From NCBI RefSeq assembly GCF_002002705.1, contig NZ_MUNS01000040.1:1-64000 (forward strand): a stretch of 64,000 nt of DNA. Direction: 5' to 3'. Made by a program: the position numbers and the translations under genes. The stretch is from Polaromonas sp. C04. GTDB lineage: Bacteria > Pseudomonadota > Gammaproteobacteria > Burkholderiales > Burkholderiaceae_C. The notes beneath the pieces were generated by a model. That model was given only the letters and a program-made list of their open reading frames with translations. It did no database searches and was not told the DNA's origin. Of this stretch, positions 10,952 through 19,212 are shown piece by piece. Every line of letters begins with the position of its first letter. Positions within the stretch are counted from its first letter, which is position 1.

Positions 10952-11935
10952 TTGTCCGCCCACTCCTCCAGCACCGCCGCCGTTCTTGCCCTCATTGCCG
11001 ATGACATGCGCGAGGTCGACAAGGTCATTGCCGAGCGGCTCGCCTCCAGCGTGCCGCTGGTCGGTGAAATTTCGCACTACATCATTGCGGCCGGCGGCAA
11101 GCGCCTGCGCCCCGCACTGCTGCTGCTGACCTGCGGTGCGCTGGGTTTTGGCGGCGCGCAGCGTTTCAATCTGGCCGCCGTGGTGGAGTTCATCCACACC
11201 GCCACCTTGCTGCATGACGACGTCGTCGATGCATCCACCCTGCGCCGCGGCCGCGCCACCGCCAATGAGTCCTTCGGCAATCCGGCCAGTGTGCTGGTCG
11301 GCGACTTTCTGTACTCGCGCGCCTTTCAGATGATGGTCGATGCGGGCGACATGCGCATCATGCAAATTCTGGCCGATGCCACCAATGTCATTGCCGAGGG
11401 CGAGGTGTTGCAGTTGATGAACATGCACGACGCCGCGCTGGATGAGGCCGGCTACCTGCGCGTGATCCGCTCCAAGACCGCGAAGCTGTTCGAGGCCAGC
11501 GCCCGGCTCGGCGCCATCCTGGCCCCATCGACGCCCGAAATAGAGCAAGCCTGTGCCGATTACGGCCAAGCCCTGGGCACGGCCTTCCAGGTGATTGACG
11601 ACGCGCTGGACTACGACGGTGATGCCAGCGAGATGGGCAAGAACCTGGGCGATGACTTGCGTGAAGGCAAGGCCACACTGCCGCTGATCGTCGCCATGCA
11701 GCGCGGCACCCCGGAGCAACGCGCCACCGTCCAGCACGCGATTGAAACCGGCGCCGTAACCGAGCTCGAGCACATCATTGCCATCGTGCGCGAAACCGGC
11801 GCCCTCGACGTCACGCGGCAGGCGGCTGCATCCGAGGCGCAACGCGCCATTGCCGCGGCGCGCTGCCTGCCGCAAAATTCGTACAGCGAGGGTTTGATAG
11901 AATTGGCGGCTCAGCTGCTGGAGCGCCGGTCCTGA
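10952..11935 (+). CDS. ispB: Octaprenyl/polyprenyl diphosphate synthase
   Basis: Protein of 327 aa, trans-isoprenyl diphosphate synthase family. It has the first Asp-rich motif LLHDDVVD (residues about 87-94), the second FQVIDDALDYDGD (about 214-226) and GGKRLRPALLLL near the N-terminus. It extends farnesyl diphosphate with IPP to the ubiquinone side chain. The start is TTG at 10952; no ATG lies nearer that keeps the conserved N-terminus, and a TATAAT box sits just upstream. The gene is divergent from rplU, and a tRNA-Pro gene follows 38 bp downstream. Confidence 0.94.
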   Translation: MSAHSSSTAAVLALIADDMREVDKVIAERLASSVPLVGEISHYIIAAGGKRLRPALLLLTCGALGFGGAQRFNLAAVVEFIHTATLLHDDVVDASTLRRGRATANESFGNPASVLVGDFLYSRAFQMMVDAGDMRIMQILADATNVIAEGEVLQLMNMHDAALDEAGYLRVIRSKTAKLFEASARLGAILAPSTPEIEQACADYGQALGTAFQVIDDALDYDGDASEMGKNLGDDLREGKATLPLIVAMQRGTPEQRATVQHAIETGAVTELEHIIAIVRETGALDVTRQAAASEAQRAIAAARCLPQNSYSEGLIELAAQLLERRS

Positions 11936-11973
11936 AGTCATTTCAGTCACGGCGCTTCCTGACCAAGAGTCAT

Positions 11974-12050
11974 CGGGGTGTAGCTTAGCCTGGTAGAGCG
12001 CTACGTTCGGGACGTAGAGGCCGGAGGTTCGAATCCTCTCACCCCGACCA
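11974..12050 (+). tRNA. tRNA-Pro (anticodon CGG)
   Basis: 77-nt cloverleaf: acceptor CGGGGTG pairs with CACCCCG, the anticodon stem CTACG/CGTAG encloses TTCGGGA (anticodon CGG, reading CCG), the T-arm contains GGTTCGAATCC, and a genomic CCA ends the gene. No integrase or duplicated 3' end is seen next to it. Confidence 0.98.
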
Positions 12051-12079
12051 GATTTCTCCAATGAAATCGATGGTCTGCC

Positions 12080-12433
12080 TTAGTTGACTTCGAGGTCTTC
12101 CGGTGTTTTGCCCGACTCAAGTGCGGCCAGATACCACCGCGGTCGTTTGCCGTGGCCGGTCCATGTATTGCCCGCTTCATCGCGGTACCGAATAACGCCC
12201 GCCGGCTTCTTCGCTGCCTTCTTGCGCTTCTTCTTCGCAATGGCGTTGCCGGTCACCTTGACAGACTCGGCGCCTCGCCCCGAGAACCCAAGGTCGGCGG
12301 CCGTAAGCCCGTAGTGCGCAATCGCCTCTTTAATTCGCTCAATAACACCGACCGCTTCTCTGGCCTTAACGGCTTCGACTTCCTTTTGCAGCTTGGCAAT
12401 CTGGGCATTCAATTGCGTGAGGGTTTTTGCCAT
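12080..12433 (-). CDS. H-NS family nucleoid-associated protein
   Basis: Protein of about 117 aa: an N-terminal coiled-coil oligomerisation region (LNAQIAKLQKEVEAVKAREA), a Lys/Arg-rich linker (AKKKRKKAAKKPAG) and the C-terminal H-NS DNA-binding domain with TWTGHGKRPRWY. Such proteins bind AT-rich, often horizontally acquired, DNA and silence it. An MTMAK start at 12439 is also possible. It sits just downstream of tRNA-Pro on the opposite strand. Confidence 0.9.
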   Translation of the reverse strand: MAKTLTQLNAQIAKLQKEVEAVKAREAVGVIERIKEAIAHYGLTAADLGFSGRGAESVKVTGNAIAKKKRKKAAKKPAGVIRYRDEAGNTWTGHGKRPRWYLAALESGKTPEDLEVN

Positions 12434-12439
12434 CGTCAA

Positions 12440-12770
12440 TTCCTTTGTTAGAAAAGTGGCAGAGCATAGCTCAGTCTTGCCGCAGCTGCGCCCATTGAGA
12501 TGAGGCAGGACGAGCCAAATGGCATTTCTGTCTTCAAAAAACCTGACTCAATTCAGGGCAAGGCCATCTGTATATTTTTTCCATCTCATCACTGGACCAC
12601 TGCCCTATGCGCGACCGAATTGGGCGGCTCCATGGCGCGGGTCCTGGACTGACAATGTGGAACCTCACCGGTGATTCCCGAAGTTTTCATTGATGCACTG
12701 CTCTGATTGGCGAGGGTTACTTCCAGGCTGCAGCGTGACAAACGCGAAAAAAGCGAGAATACTTGTAACC
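12440..12770. other. Intergenic region without recognised genes
   Basis: About 330 bp between the divergent H-NS-like and lytic transglycosylase genes. It should hold both promoters, and an AT-rich patch (tatattttttcc) lies near 12570. I see no RNA gene, repeat or convincing small ORF. Confidence 0.5.
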
Positions 12771-13658
12771 ATGCGCATGCGCTTTTCACGCTTCCTGCCG
12801 GTGTTGATGGCGACCTTCTGTACCGCCGTGGCGGCACAGGGCGGGGACTCCACGCCCAATGGGGCAGCCGCTGATGGCAATCTGATTTCCAGACTGCGCC
12901 TGGAGGCCATTGCCTACGAGCATGGCGAAGGCGTGCCGCGCGACCCTGTTCTGGCTACCGCCCTGTACTGCAAGGGCGCACGCCTGGGTGACGCCCAGGC
13001 GCAATACAACCTGGGGTGGATGTACGCCAACGGGCGCGGGGTGGAACGCAGCGACCAGATGGCCGCTTTCTTTTTCCAGTTGGCCGCCGAGCAGGGACTC
13101 GAGGCCGCGCAGCGCATGTTGAAGGTAGTGGGCGCTTCCACCGGCGAGGTGCCCGACTGCATGCATGATCCCGCACTGCCGCCCGCCACGCCTGCGGCGC
13201 AGCCGAGTGTGGATTACCGGACGATTGCCCCAAGGAAAATTTTTGATCTGGTGACGAAAATGGCACCCCAGTACCAGGTGGAGCCGCAGTTGGCATTGGC
13301 CATCATCGCCGCGGAATCCAACTTCAACAGCCTGGCGCTGTCTCCCAAAAACGCCCAGGGACTGATGCAGCTCATCCCGCAAACGAGCGTGCGTTTCAAC
13401 GTAAAAAATCCTTATGACCCGGTGCAGAATATTCGGGGTGGCCTGACCTACCTGCGCTGGTTGCTCGCCTATTTTCGGGGCGACGTGGCATTGGTAGCCG
13501 CTGCCTACAATGCGGGCGAAGGCACGGTCGAACGCTATCGGGGGGTTCCGCCATACCTGGAAACCCAGGCTTATGTGCAGCGCATACTCAAGTCGGTCGG
13601 CGCCTCGGCCCACCCGTTTGACGAAACAGTGACCCGGCCTTCCCCCTCATTGCCCTGA
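12771..13658 (+). CDS. Sel1-repeat lytic transglycosylase, exported
   Basis: About 295 aa. After a signal peptide (FSRFLPVLMATFCTAVAAQ) come two Sel1-like repeats (AYEHGEGVPRDPVLATALYC and AQYNLGWMYANGRGVERSDQ). A C-terminal SLT domain follows, with catalytic Glu in AIIAAESNFNSLALSPKNAQ, then GLMQLIP, GGLTYLRWLLAYF and AAYNAGEGTVERY. It is expected to cleave peptidoglycan in the periplasm; the Sel1 repeats suggest a protein partner. Start at 12771 (MRMRF) chosen for the signal peptide; 12777 is equally possible. Confidence 0.9.
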   Translation: MRMRFSRFLPVLMATFCTAVAAQGGDSTPNGAAADGNLISRLRLEAIAYEHGEGVPRDPVLATALYCKGARLGDAQAQYNLGWMYANGRGVERSDQMAAFFFQLAAEQGLEAAQRMLKVVGASTGEVPDCMHDPALPPATPAAQPSVDYRTIAPRKIFDLVTKMAPQYQVEPQLALAIIAAESNFNSLALSPKNAQGLMQLIPQTSVRFNVKNPYDPVQNIRGGLTYLRWLLAYFRGDVALVAAAYNAGEGTVERYRGVPPYLETQAYVQRILKSVGASAHPFDETVTRPSPSLP

Positions 13659-13835
13659 TCTGGAAAATCGACGGTGACAGCGATTACAGTTTGCGACAAG
13701 GTCACCGGCTTCAGCGGTTTTGATGGCTTTACGATGGGGAACCCGATCTGCCCTGGGGAGAATTTGTCGACACCCTGCAATCGGGTGGGGCATATGGAGA
13801 TTTGGAGAATGCCCCTCGTTTTTTGACCTCCATGA

Positions 13836-15158
13836 ATGAAAAATCCGCACGCACCAATCGCTTCAATTGCAAAAAGGTTTTTGCATCAAACGCTTCGAAG
13901 GGCATTTTCCTTCTTCCCGCGAGCCCTGCGGTTTGCGGTGTACCGGTCGTTTGTTGATTGCGACCCCCACCCCGACAAACGACTGGTTCTCAAGATTGCA
14001 GAAACCAGGGAAGAACTGGAGGCGTGCTTCCGGCTCCTTCATGACGCCTATGTTGGCAGCGGCTTCATGCAGCCCGACCCATCGGGCATGCGCGTTACCA
14101 TTTACCACGCGCTACCCACGACAACCACGCTATGCGCCAAGTTCGACGGCAAGGTTGTCGGGACCATTTCGCTGATCCGTGAAAGTGTTTTCGGCTTTCC
14201 CCTGCAGTCGATTTTTGACCTGGAAGAGATTCGCGAGCATAAGGGCAGGATCGCTGAGGTATCAGCGCTGGCAGTGCATCCGAAGTTCAGGAACACAGGA
14301 GGAACCATCCTGTTTCCGTTGATGAAATTCATGTATGAATACTGCACCACTTTGTTCGACACGCGGCACCTTGTGATTGCAGTCAATCCGAACCGGATTG
14401 AAATGTACGAGTCTCTCCTGTTCTTTGAAAGATTGAAGGAAAACCCGGTTGACCATTACGACTTCGCCAATGGAGCGCCGGCGGTGGGCGCCTGCGTCGA
14501 CCTGCGCCTGGCGCCTGGAATTTTCAAGCGGGTGTATGGGAAGAAGCCGAGACGCAAGAATCTTTATCGGTATTTCCTGCGTACCAGGCTGCCCAACATC
14601 AAGATGCCGAGCCGGCGCTACTTCACAACCAATGATCCGGTGATCACACCGGATTTACTCGACTATTTTTTCAACCAATGCACTCCCACTTTTCAGAATC
14701 TGAGTGAAAGGGAAAAGGGGTTGCTGCATTCCATCTACAACCTCCCGGAATACAAACCGGTACTGCCGACCACTTTTTCGGAGTCGGATTTCCGGCTCCG
14801 CCACCGCAAGCATCAACGGTATTCACTCAAATGTCCCGGCAGCTTCTCTGTCACCGGCCCTGAAAAAACGGACGTCTACGACCTGCAGGTGGTGGAGCTT
14901 TCCGAGCACGGCTTTCTGGCGCATTCCAGGGTGCCCCTACCCTCCAACATTTGGGGTGAGGCCGCCATTCTGTTGGGACAAGAAGAGAAGTCGGTGACCC
15001 AAGCCATGGTCGTGCGCGGCAAACACAAGGGGCTTCGCGGCTTCTATGGATTCAGACTGATAGAACCTGATCTTCCCTGGCGAAAATTTGTCGGCGTGTT
15101 GAAATCCGGCATGACCCACGAAGACCTGGACAATGCCAGCCGGTTTCTGGCTGACTGA
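13836..15158 (+). CDS. FeeM-like N-acyl amino acid synthase domain fused to a C-terminal PilZ domain
   Basis: Protein of 440 aa. Residues about 45-245 resemble the GNAT-fold long-chain N-acyl amino acid synthase (FeeM) and exosortase-associated acyltransferases: AETREELEACFRLLHDAYV, then VSALAVHPKFRNTGG (acyl-donor loop) and HLVIAVNPNRIEMYESL. Residues about 320-430 look like PilZ: a basic RHRKHQRYSL start followed by a VELSEHGFLAHS element in place of the (D/N)xSxxG motif. FeeM enzymes move an acyl chain from acyl-ACP to an amino acid. A PilZ domain would let c-di-GMP control this, but the motif has Glu where Asp/Asn is usual. An exosortase-type ACP lies at 32077. Confidence 0.75.
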   Translation: MKNPHAPIASIAKRFLHQTLRRAFSFFPRALRFAVYRSFVDCDPHPDKRLVLKIAETREELEACFRLLHDAYVGSGFMQPDPSGMRVTIYHALPTTTTLCAKFDGKVVGTISLIRESVFGFPLQSIFDLEEIREHKGRIAEVSALAVHPKFRNTGGTILFPLMKFMYEYCTTLFDTRHLVIAVNPNRIEMYESLLFFERLKENPVDHYDFANGAPAVGACVDLRLAPGIFKRVYGKKPRRKNLYRYFLRTRLPNIKMPSRRYFTTNDPVITPDLLDYFFNQCTPTFQNLSEREKGLLHSIYNLPEYKPVLPTTFSESDFRLRHRKHQRYSLKCPGSFSVTGPEKTDVYDLQVVELSEHGFLAHSRVPLPSNIWGEAAILLGQEEKSVTQAMVVRGKHKGLRGFYGFRLIEPDLPWRKFVGVLKSGMTHEDLDNASRFLAD

Positions 15159-15176
15159 GTGGCTCGGCCCGTGGGG

Positions 15177-15962
15177 TCAATCAGACTTGCCCCGTTCCAG
15201 CAATTGCTGAATAAACCTGGAGGGGATGGCGTAGCTGATTCCCGATGGGTGAGTCAAGGCGGATTCCCGGGTTCCTTTGATGAACACCATGTTCACGATA
15301 CCCAGCACCTCGCCCGTGTCCGGATCGAACAGGGGGCCGCCGCTGTTACCGGGGTATGCCGTGCCATCGAGCTGAAAAATATCAAAATTGCCGCCAGAGC
15401 GCAGGCTGCGGATTGTTTTTTCATTGAGCTGCCGGGCTGAAGGCGTCGGCATGGCCGCCGCGACAATGGACGACACCATGCCGCGGTGCGTGACCGGTGA
15501 AAACCCCAATGCCCCCCCGATGGGGAAACCCATGAACGCGACGGCTTTGCCTTCCTGAACAGCTGTTGAGTCTCCCATGCGCAGCGCCGGTACCGCCGGC
15601 CCTTCAATACGCAGCATGGCCAAGTCATGAACCGCATCAATTTCGAGCACCTTCGCGGGCCTCATCTGCCACTGGTTTTGATCCACCCTGACCTGGACCA
15701 CCAAGGCCGCGTCGAAATCTTTTTCCTCCGGTGGTTGGAGGACATGGGCGTTGGTGATCACCAGATTGCTGTTACCCGCATCTCCGGCGCCCGCCACGAA
15801 ACCGGTACCACGCAGTGTGAATCGCGGATTATTCGTGGCTTTATAGGTTCCCACGATCACCACGGACGGTTTTACTTTGGCAATGGTGCTGATCATGTCG
15901 GCCCGCGAGAGCCCGGTCAGCAGGAGGCCGGCAAGAAAAAGAAAAAACACTCTGCACTTCAT
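15177..15962 (-). CDS. Trypsin-like serine protease, S1C/DegP-like without PDZ, exported
   Basis: Protein of 261 aa with a signal peptide (VFFLFLAGLLLTGLSRA) and a chymotrypsin-fold protease domain. The triad is visible: His in NLVITNAHVL, Asp in AVHDLAMLRIEG and Ser in YPGNSGGPLFDPDTG. No PDZ domain follows, so it is shorter than DegP/DegQ. Start at 15962 chosen for the GGAGCG ribosome site and the signal peptide; an in-frame start at 16019 would add 19 residues. It converges on the FeeM-PilZ gene and lies downstream of the PqqD/HprK-like operon on the same strand, with an 86-bp gap. It could be that operon's maturation or processing protease. Confidence 0.88.
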   Translation of the reverse strand: MKCRVFFLFLAGLLLTGLSRADMISTIAKVKPSVVIVGTYKATNNPRFTLRGTGFVAGAGDAGNSNLVITNAHVLQPPEEKDFDAALVVQVRVDQNQWQMRPAKVLEIDAVHDLAMLRIEGPAVPALRMGDSTAVQEGKAVAFMGFPIGGALGFSPVTHRGMVSSIVAAAMPTPSARQLNEKTIRSLRSGGNFDIFQLDGTAYPGNSGGPLFDPDTGEVLGIVNMVFIKGTRESALTHPSGISYAIPSRFIQQLLERGKSD

Positions 15963-16048
15963 TTTTCGCTCCCCAATGGTTTGGTTGGATGCCGCCCCTC
16001 GCGCAACTCCCTTATACACAAACCGTGCGACAGGTCAAATCCCGGTGC

Positions 16049-17158
16049 TCAACGGACGGCCTGACCCGCATTCATCGCGGTCTTGCCATCCTTCGGGAAG
16101 TAGCGCATGTAAGCCTTGCGGGTCAGGTGCGGAACGATCAGATACCAGGGCATCCGCAGATAGTGGGAACGGATATACAACAGCCAGCGTGCAAAGTCGC
16201 TTCCAGGCCCGTCACAGCTCGGGTGCAGCGGCTGCAAAGCTCGGTTGAGCAGTGCAGACATCAGCTGGCGGGCAATCCAGTTCGGCCGGATGTCCTGCAG
16301 CGTCCGCTCTAAATCCTGCGGCGCACGGGTGCCAAAGAGGCGCTGGGTATGGTGCAAGGCATGAAAGAGCGGCTCGCCCAGCCCCAGATCCCGGGCTCTG
16401 GCAAAGAGTGCGCCCCAGAACCCCGGGTCCGTGCCGAAATGCAGCAGCAAATCGTTGATGTCGAGCAAATCGCGCAAACCATGACTGAATTCGCCTTCCT
16501 GGAACAGATGGACGGCACTGTGAAGCACCATGTCCACGGGTGCCAGGACGTACACGCCCTCCCAGCCGTCAATCGCCACCGCGCGCTCCAGCAACCGGGC
16601 GCCGTCAACCTTGAAGCGCGAGGTTGGCGGCGTGATGGTGTGGTGGACATCGATCACCGTGCCGCGCTGCACATGCGTCATGGGCGGGATCTCATGCATC
16701 CACTCGCGGTAATAACGCTGGTTGTAGGCATCGCGCTCTTCGCTGATCCAGCCGTGTCGAAAAAGTGCACCCTCCACTTCTGGCAAACGCTCCTTCTCGA
16801 CCATGATGTCGATATCCGAAAACAATCGACCGTGCCGGGGCGGTAGCCCTGCAACGAAGTACGCCGCACCTTTCAGCATGACGACGGGTGTATCGACGCC
16901 CATCAGCGCGCGGCGGATGCAGAGCGCCTCCCATTGCACCTCATGGTGCTGGCGCTCGATCAGTCTCAGCGCGCCCTCAAGGTACAGCCGCGGCTGCTTT
17001 GGGACTGTCATCAGCCAGTGATGATCCGCATAGTGCCGTGCGAGACGGCCCAGCAAACGGGCCTGTCGCGCCTGGCCCAGAACAGTTTCCCACTCTGAAA
17101 GAGTCCATGCGGGTTGCTCGTCTGGTCGCGCCCAAACTTGCACAAGCAGGCTCTTCAT
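16049..17158 (-). CDS. Nucleotidyltransferase-fold protein (NTP_transf_5 type), HPr-rel-A system
   Basis: Protein of 369 aa. The central part has the pol-beta/minimal nucleotidyltransferase signature of the NTP_transf_5 family: LKGAAYFVAG, then GRLFSDIDIMV with the metal-binding Asp pair (D115, D117), and a third acidic strand in VIDVHHTI. Members of this family lie next to HPr-kinase-like genes in lasso-peptide and other modified-peptide loci, where they are thought to work on the phosphorylated product. The start overlaps the HprK-like stop by 4 bp, so the two are translationally coupled. The substrate is not known. Confidence 0.8.
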   Translation of the reverse strand: MKSLLVQVWARPDEQPAWTLSEWETVLGQARQARLLGRLARHYADHHWLMTVPKQPRLYLEGALRLIERQHHEVQWEALCIRRALMGVDTPVVMLKGAAYFVAGLPPRHGRLFSDIDIMVEKERLPEVEGALFRHGWISEERDAYNQRYYREWMHEIPPMTHVQRGTVIDVHHTITPPTSRFKVDGARLLERAVAIDGWEGVYVLAPVDMVLHSAVHLFQEGEFSHGLRDLLDINDLLLHFGTDPGFWGALFARARDLGLGEPLFHALHHTQRLFGTRAPQDLERTLQDIRPNWIARQLMSALLNRALQPLHPSCDGPGSDFARWLLYIRSHYLRMPWYLIVPHLTRKAYMRYFPKDGKTAMNAGQAVR

Positions 17159-18072
17159 GCCCGTCTTCCCTCTGCAAGCTTGTCAAACACCGACACGGCA
17201 TCGTCAAGCCGGCTATAGGTGAAGTCGTAGCAATCGCTTGCCGAGACGACGTCAGCGAGCATTTCAAAGCCAGCCAGTCCGAGCACGGTGTAGTTGAACG
17301 CATTGCGCCCCAACTCCAGCATGCTATTGGCTTTTGAGCGTGCAGTCAGTTCAGCTCCCGCACCAGGAACATACTTCGGAAATATGACCCAGCCTGCCCG
17401 AGCCTGATCATTCAACCGGTTGACATGGGAAACGGGAACCTTCATATGGCTGACCGATCCCTTGGAAGTGTCATGCGTGACCCGGTTCAGGACGGCGCCC
17501 GGCACAAACTGCCTGATGACGTCCAACGATTCGTTCTTCAGGCTGATGGGGCGGCCCAGCGGCACTATCAAACCATCTGTCAGCGAAATCAGGGTCAGCT
17601 CATCCGATAGCAGCCGCCAGCCCCGGCTAACGAGGCCTGCGCAAAGGGTACTTTTTCCAGACCCTGGGGGCGCCGGCATGATGGCGGCAAAGCCATTTTT
17701 TTCGATCGCCGCGGCATGCAGACAAAGATACTGGTGCGCTTGCGTGGATATGCACCAGTTCATTGCCCATTCAAGCAGGGGAAAAGCATGATCAACGGGC
17801 AGGGGAGCAAATGGAGACTGGCCATCATAGGTAAATTCCACCTGCGGCCGCCACCAACGCCGCAACCCGCTGCTGCGAGCCAGGGTCACCGTGAAGTCGA
17901 CAAACTCATGATCGTCAGCCAGGGGGTAATCTGAATAAAGCGAAGTCAACCCTTCCGCCACAGACTGAATCCCGGAGACGATTCTGAAATTGAGCGGGCC
18001 CGTTCGAATGGCGAGCCCATCGCCGCCAAGTCGACGACCCACCTCGGCTGGGCTTAGGTCCGACAAGGTCAT
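17155..18072 (-). CDS. HprK-related kinase A
   Basis: Protein of 305 aa related to the kinase domain of HPr(Ser) kinase. The P-loop is PAPPGSGKSTL (residues 133-143), and LLSDELTLI (about 155-163) is the acidic Walker B-like element. A histidine-containing CLHAAAIEKNG strand precedes the P-loop, as in HprK. It lacks the HprK N-terminal domain. HprK-type kinases outside sugar regulation include the lasso-peptide kinases, which phosphorylate a Ser of a precursor peptide. Here the gene lies between a PqqD-like gene and a nucleotidyltransferase gene with 4-bp overlaps on both sides, matching the predicted HPr-rel-A system. The target is unproven. Confidence 0.85.
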   Translation of the reverse strand: MTLSDLSPAEVGRRLGGDGLAIRTGPLNFRIVSGIQSVAEGLTSLYSDYPLADDHEFVDFTVTLARSSGLRRWWRPQVEFTYDGQSPFAPLPVDHAFPLLEWAMNWCISTQAHQYLCLHAAAIEKNGFAAIMPAPPGSGKSTLCAGLVSRGWRLLSDELTLISLTDGLIVPLGRPISLKNESLDVIRQFVPGAVLNRVTHDTSKGSVSHMKVPVSHVNRLNDQARAGWVIFPKYVPGAGAELTARSKANSMLELGRNAFNYTVLGLAGFEMLADVVSASDCYDFTYSRLDDAVSVFDKLAEGRRA

Positions 18073-18353
18073 TGCAACGTTGACTCGATCAAACCCGTCG
18101 CAGCCAGTCGCTCCAGGACGCCCTGCACCGCATTCGACAATTCGCGATCATCGGGAACCGTCAACTCATTGGCGATTCGCGATACCAGTTGATCAATGTC
18201 GCCTGCAGAAGCCTCGAGGGTCAGGAGCGTTGCGGCTGTGAGCGTGTCCATCTGATGGGTCTGCCCGGAACCAACGTCAAACACCACCCACTCATCACCC
18301 CAGCATCTCCAGTGAAGTGATGCGAGCTCGTTGAGACACCAGACTACAGACAA
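18069..18353 (-). CDS. PqqD-family peptide chaperone, HPr-rel-A system
   Basis: Protein of 94 aa with the PqqD/RiPP-recognition-element fold: a beta-rich N-terminus (WVVFDVGSGQTHQMDTLTAA), then helices (TLLTLEASAGDIDQLVSRIA) and a C-terminal LERLAATGLIE. PqqD-like proteins bind the leader of a precursor peptide and bring it to the modifying enzyme. It overlaps the HprK-like gene by 4 bp and lies 50 bp downstream of the gene at 18404-19033, so the four genes form one operon. Confidence 0.85.
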   Translation of the reverse strand: MSVVWCLNELASLHWRCWGDEWVVFDVGSGQTHQMDTLTAATLLTLEASAGDIDQLVSRIANELTVPDDRELSNAVQGVLERLAATGLIESTLQ

Positions 18354-18403
18354 TGGACTACTTGTTCGCCAACCAATGAATGGGTTCCCGGTCTACACGC
18401 CAT

Positions 18404-19033
18404 TTACGGCGCGTGGTTCTCCATGTATGTTTTGAAGAACGTCAATGCATTTTGGTACACCGTGGATCCAGAGCCAGCATTGTAAAACTTCAAAACGTCA
18501 TCGCCGGAGTAAGGAAAGTTGAAGCTATGCGAAAGCGCGTTCAGCCAGGCACATATCCAGTGATACTCGTCGGTATTCGAGAACTTACCCCCAACTTGTG
18601 GGGACATCACATCGAAGAGGCTTGCTTGACTACCGTCAGGATTGCGCAACTTGCATGCTCCGAAAGTGTTCACGCATGGTGCATTTGGATTGCTGATAGG
18701 CCACGGTCGTCTTGGCACCAGTTGCCCCTTCGAATTCGTAGTCGTTTGCCCCCACCACCCCGGGCTGTAACCACCGCAGGTGGGCGTGTTTGTCGGCGTT
18801 GCCGAATGCACGCCGGACTGCATGCCGGAGATGCTGCATTGATGCTTGCCGTCAAACGTCAGGAGGCTCTGCCCCGCCAAGGTCTGGATCGGTACCGTCG
18901 CCGCCAGAACCGCCGATCCCCTGCCCAAGCCCTTGAGCAACAGGTGGCGACGGGCAACGGCTTGCGGTGACAACGCTTGTGCTGCTGTCTCTACTTCGCC
19001 TTGATCTGTCGATTTGGTCTTTTCAATGGCCAT
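18404..19033 (-). CDS. Exported Cys-containing protein, candidate substrate of the PqqD/HprK-like system
   Basis: Protein of 209 aa that I cannot place in a characterised family. Residues about 26-52 are ARRHLLLKG followed by a hydrophobic run (SAVLAATVPIQTLAG). This resembles a twin-arginine signal with RRxxLLK. The remaining part has five Cys (HQCSISG, PTCGGY, APCVNTFGACKLR, WICAWLN) and is rich in Ser, Thr, Asn, Gly and Pro. The C-terminus (FYNAGSGSTVYQNALTFFKTY) is not a PEP-CTERM signal. It is the first gene of the operon that continues with PqqD-like, HprK-like and nucleotidyltransferase genes. Its position makes it the best candidate for the modified protein; this is inference. Confidence 0.65.
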   Translation of the reverse strand: MAIEKTKSTDQGEVETAAQALSPQAVARRHLLLKGLGRGSAVLAATVPIQTLAGQSLLTFDGKHQCSISGMQSGVHSATPTNTPTCGGYSPGWWGQTTTNSKGQLVPRRPWPISNPNAPCVNTFGACKLRNPDGSQASLFDVMSPQVGGKFSNTDEYHWICAWLNALSHSFNFPYSGDDVLKFYNAGSGSTVYQNALTFFKTYMENHAP

Positions 19034-19212
19034 TTAGATTTCCTTGCCACACCAAGTGGCCGCCCAAGCGTCACCGAAAACGTATTCCACAATCCTGTAC
19101 CTTTGTTAACGTATAGCATATTTCATGCCTCACACCCGTCTCCCTTGATTTATATAGCTATTTTTTGGGTCGCTTTCGAAAATAGCAACAATTGTAAAAA
19201 TAATCGACATTC

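Noticed and set aside
11974-12050. tRNA-Pro as an island attachment site
   Set aside because: No integrase nearby and no repeated 3' tRNA end found; the recombinase is 42 kb away.
18404-19033. Possible PEP-CTERM or LPXTG sorting signal in the exported protein
   Set aside because: The C-terminus has no PEP motif, no hydrophobic helix and no basic tail.
19034-19212. Sigma-54 (-24/-12) promoter for PrsR-controlled genes; also 31939-32076
   Set aside because: No GG-N10-GC match with the TGGCAC/TTGC context in either gap. A further ATAGC...AAGGG pair near 19147 has a 15-base spacing, so it was not counted as a repeat copy.
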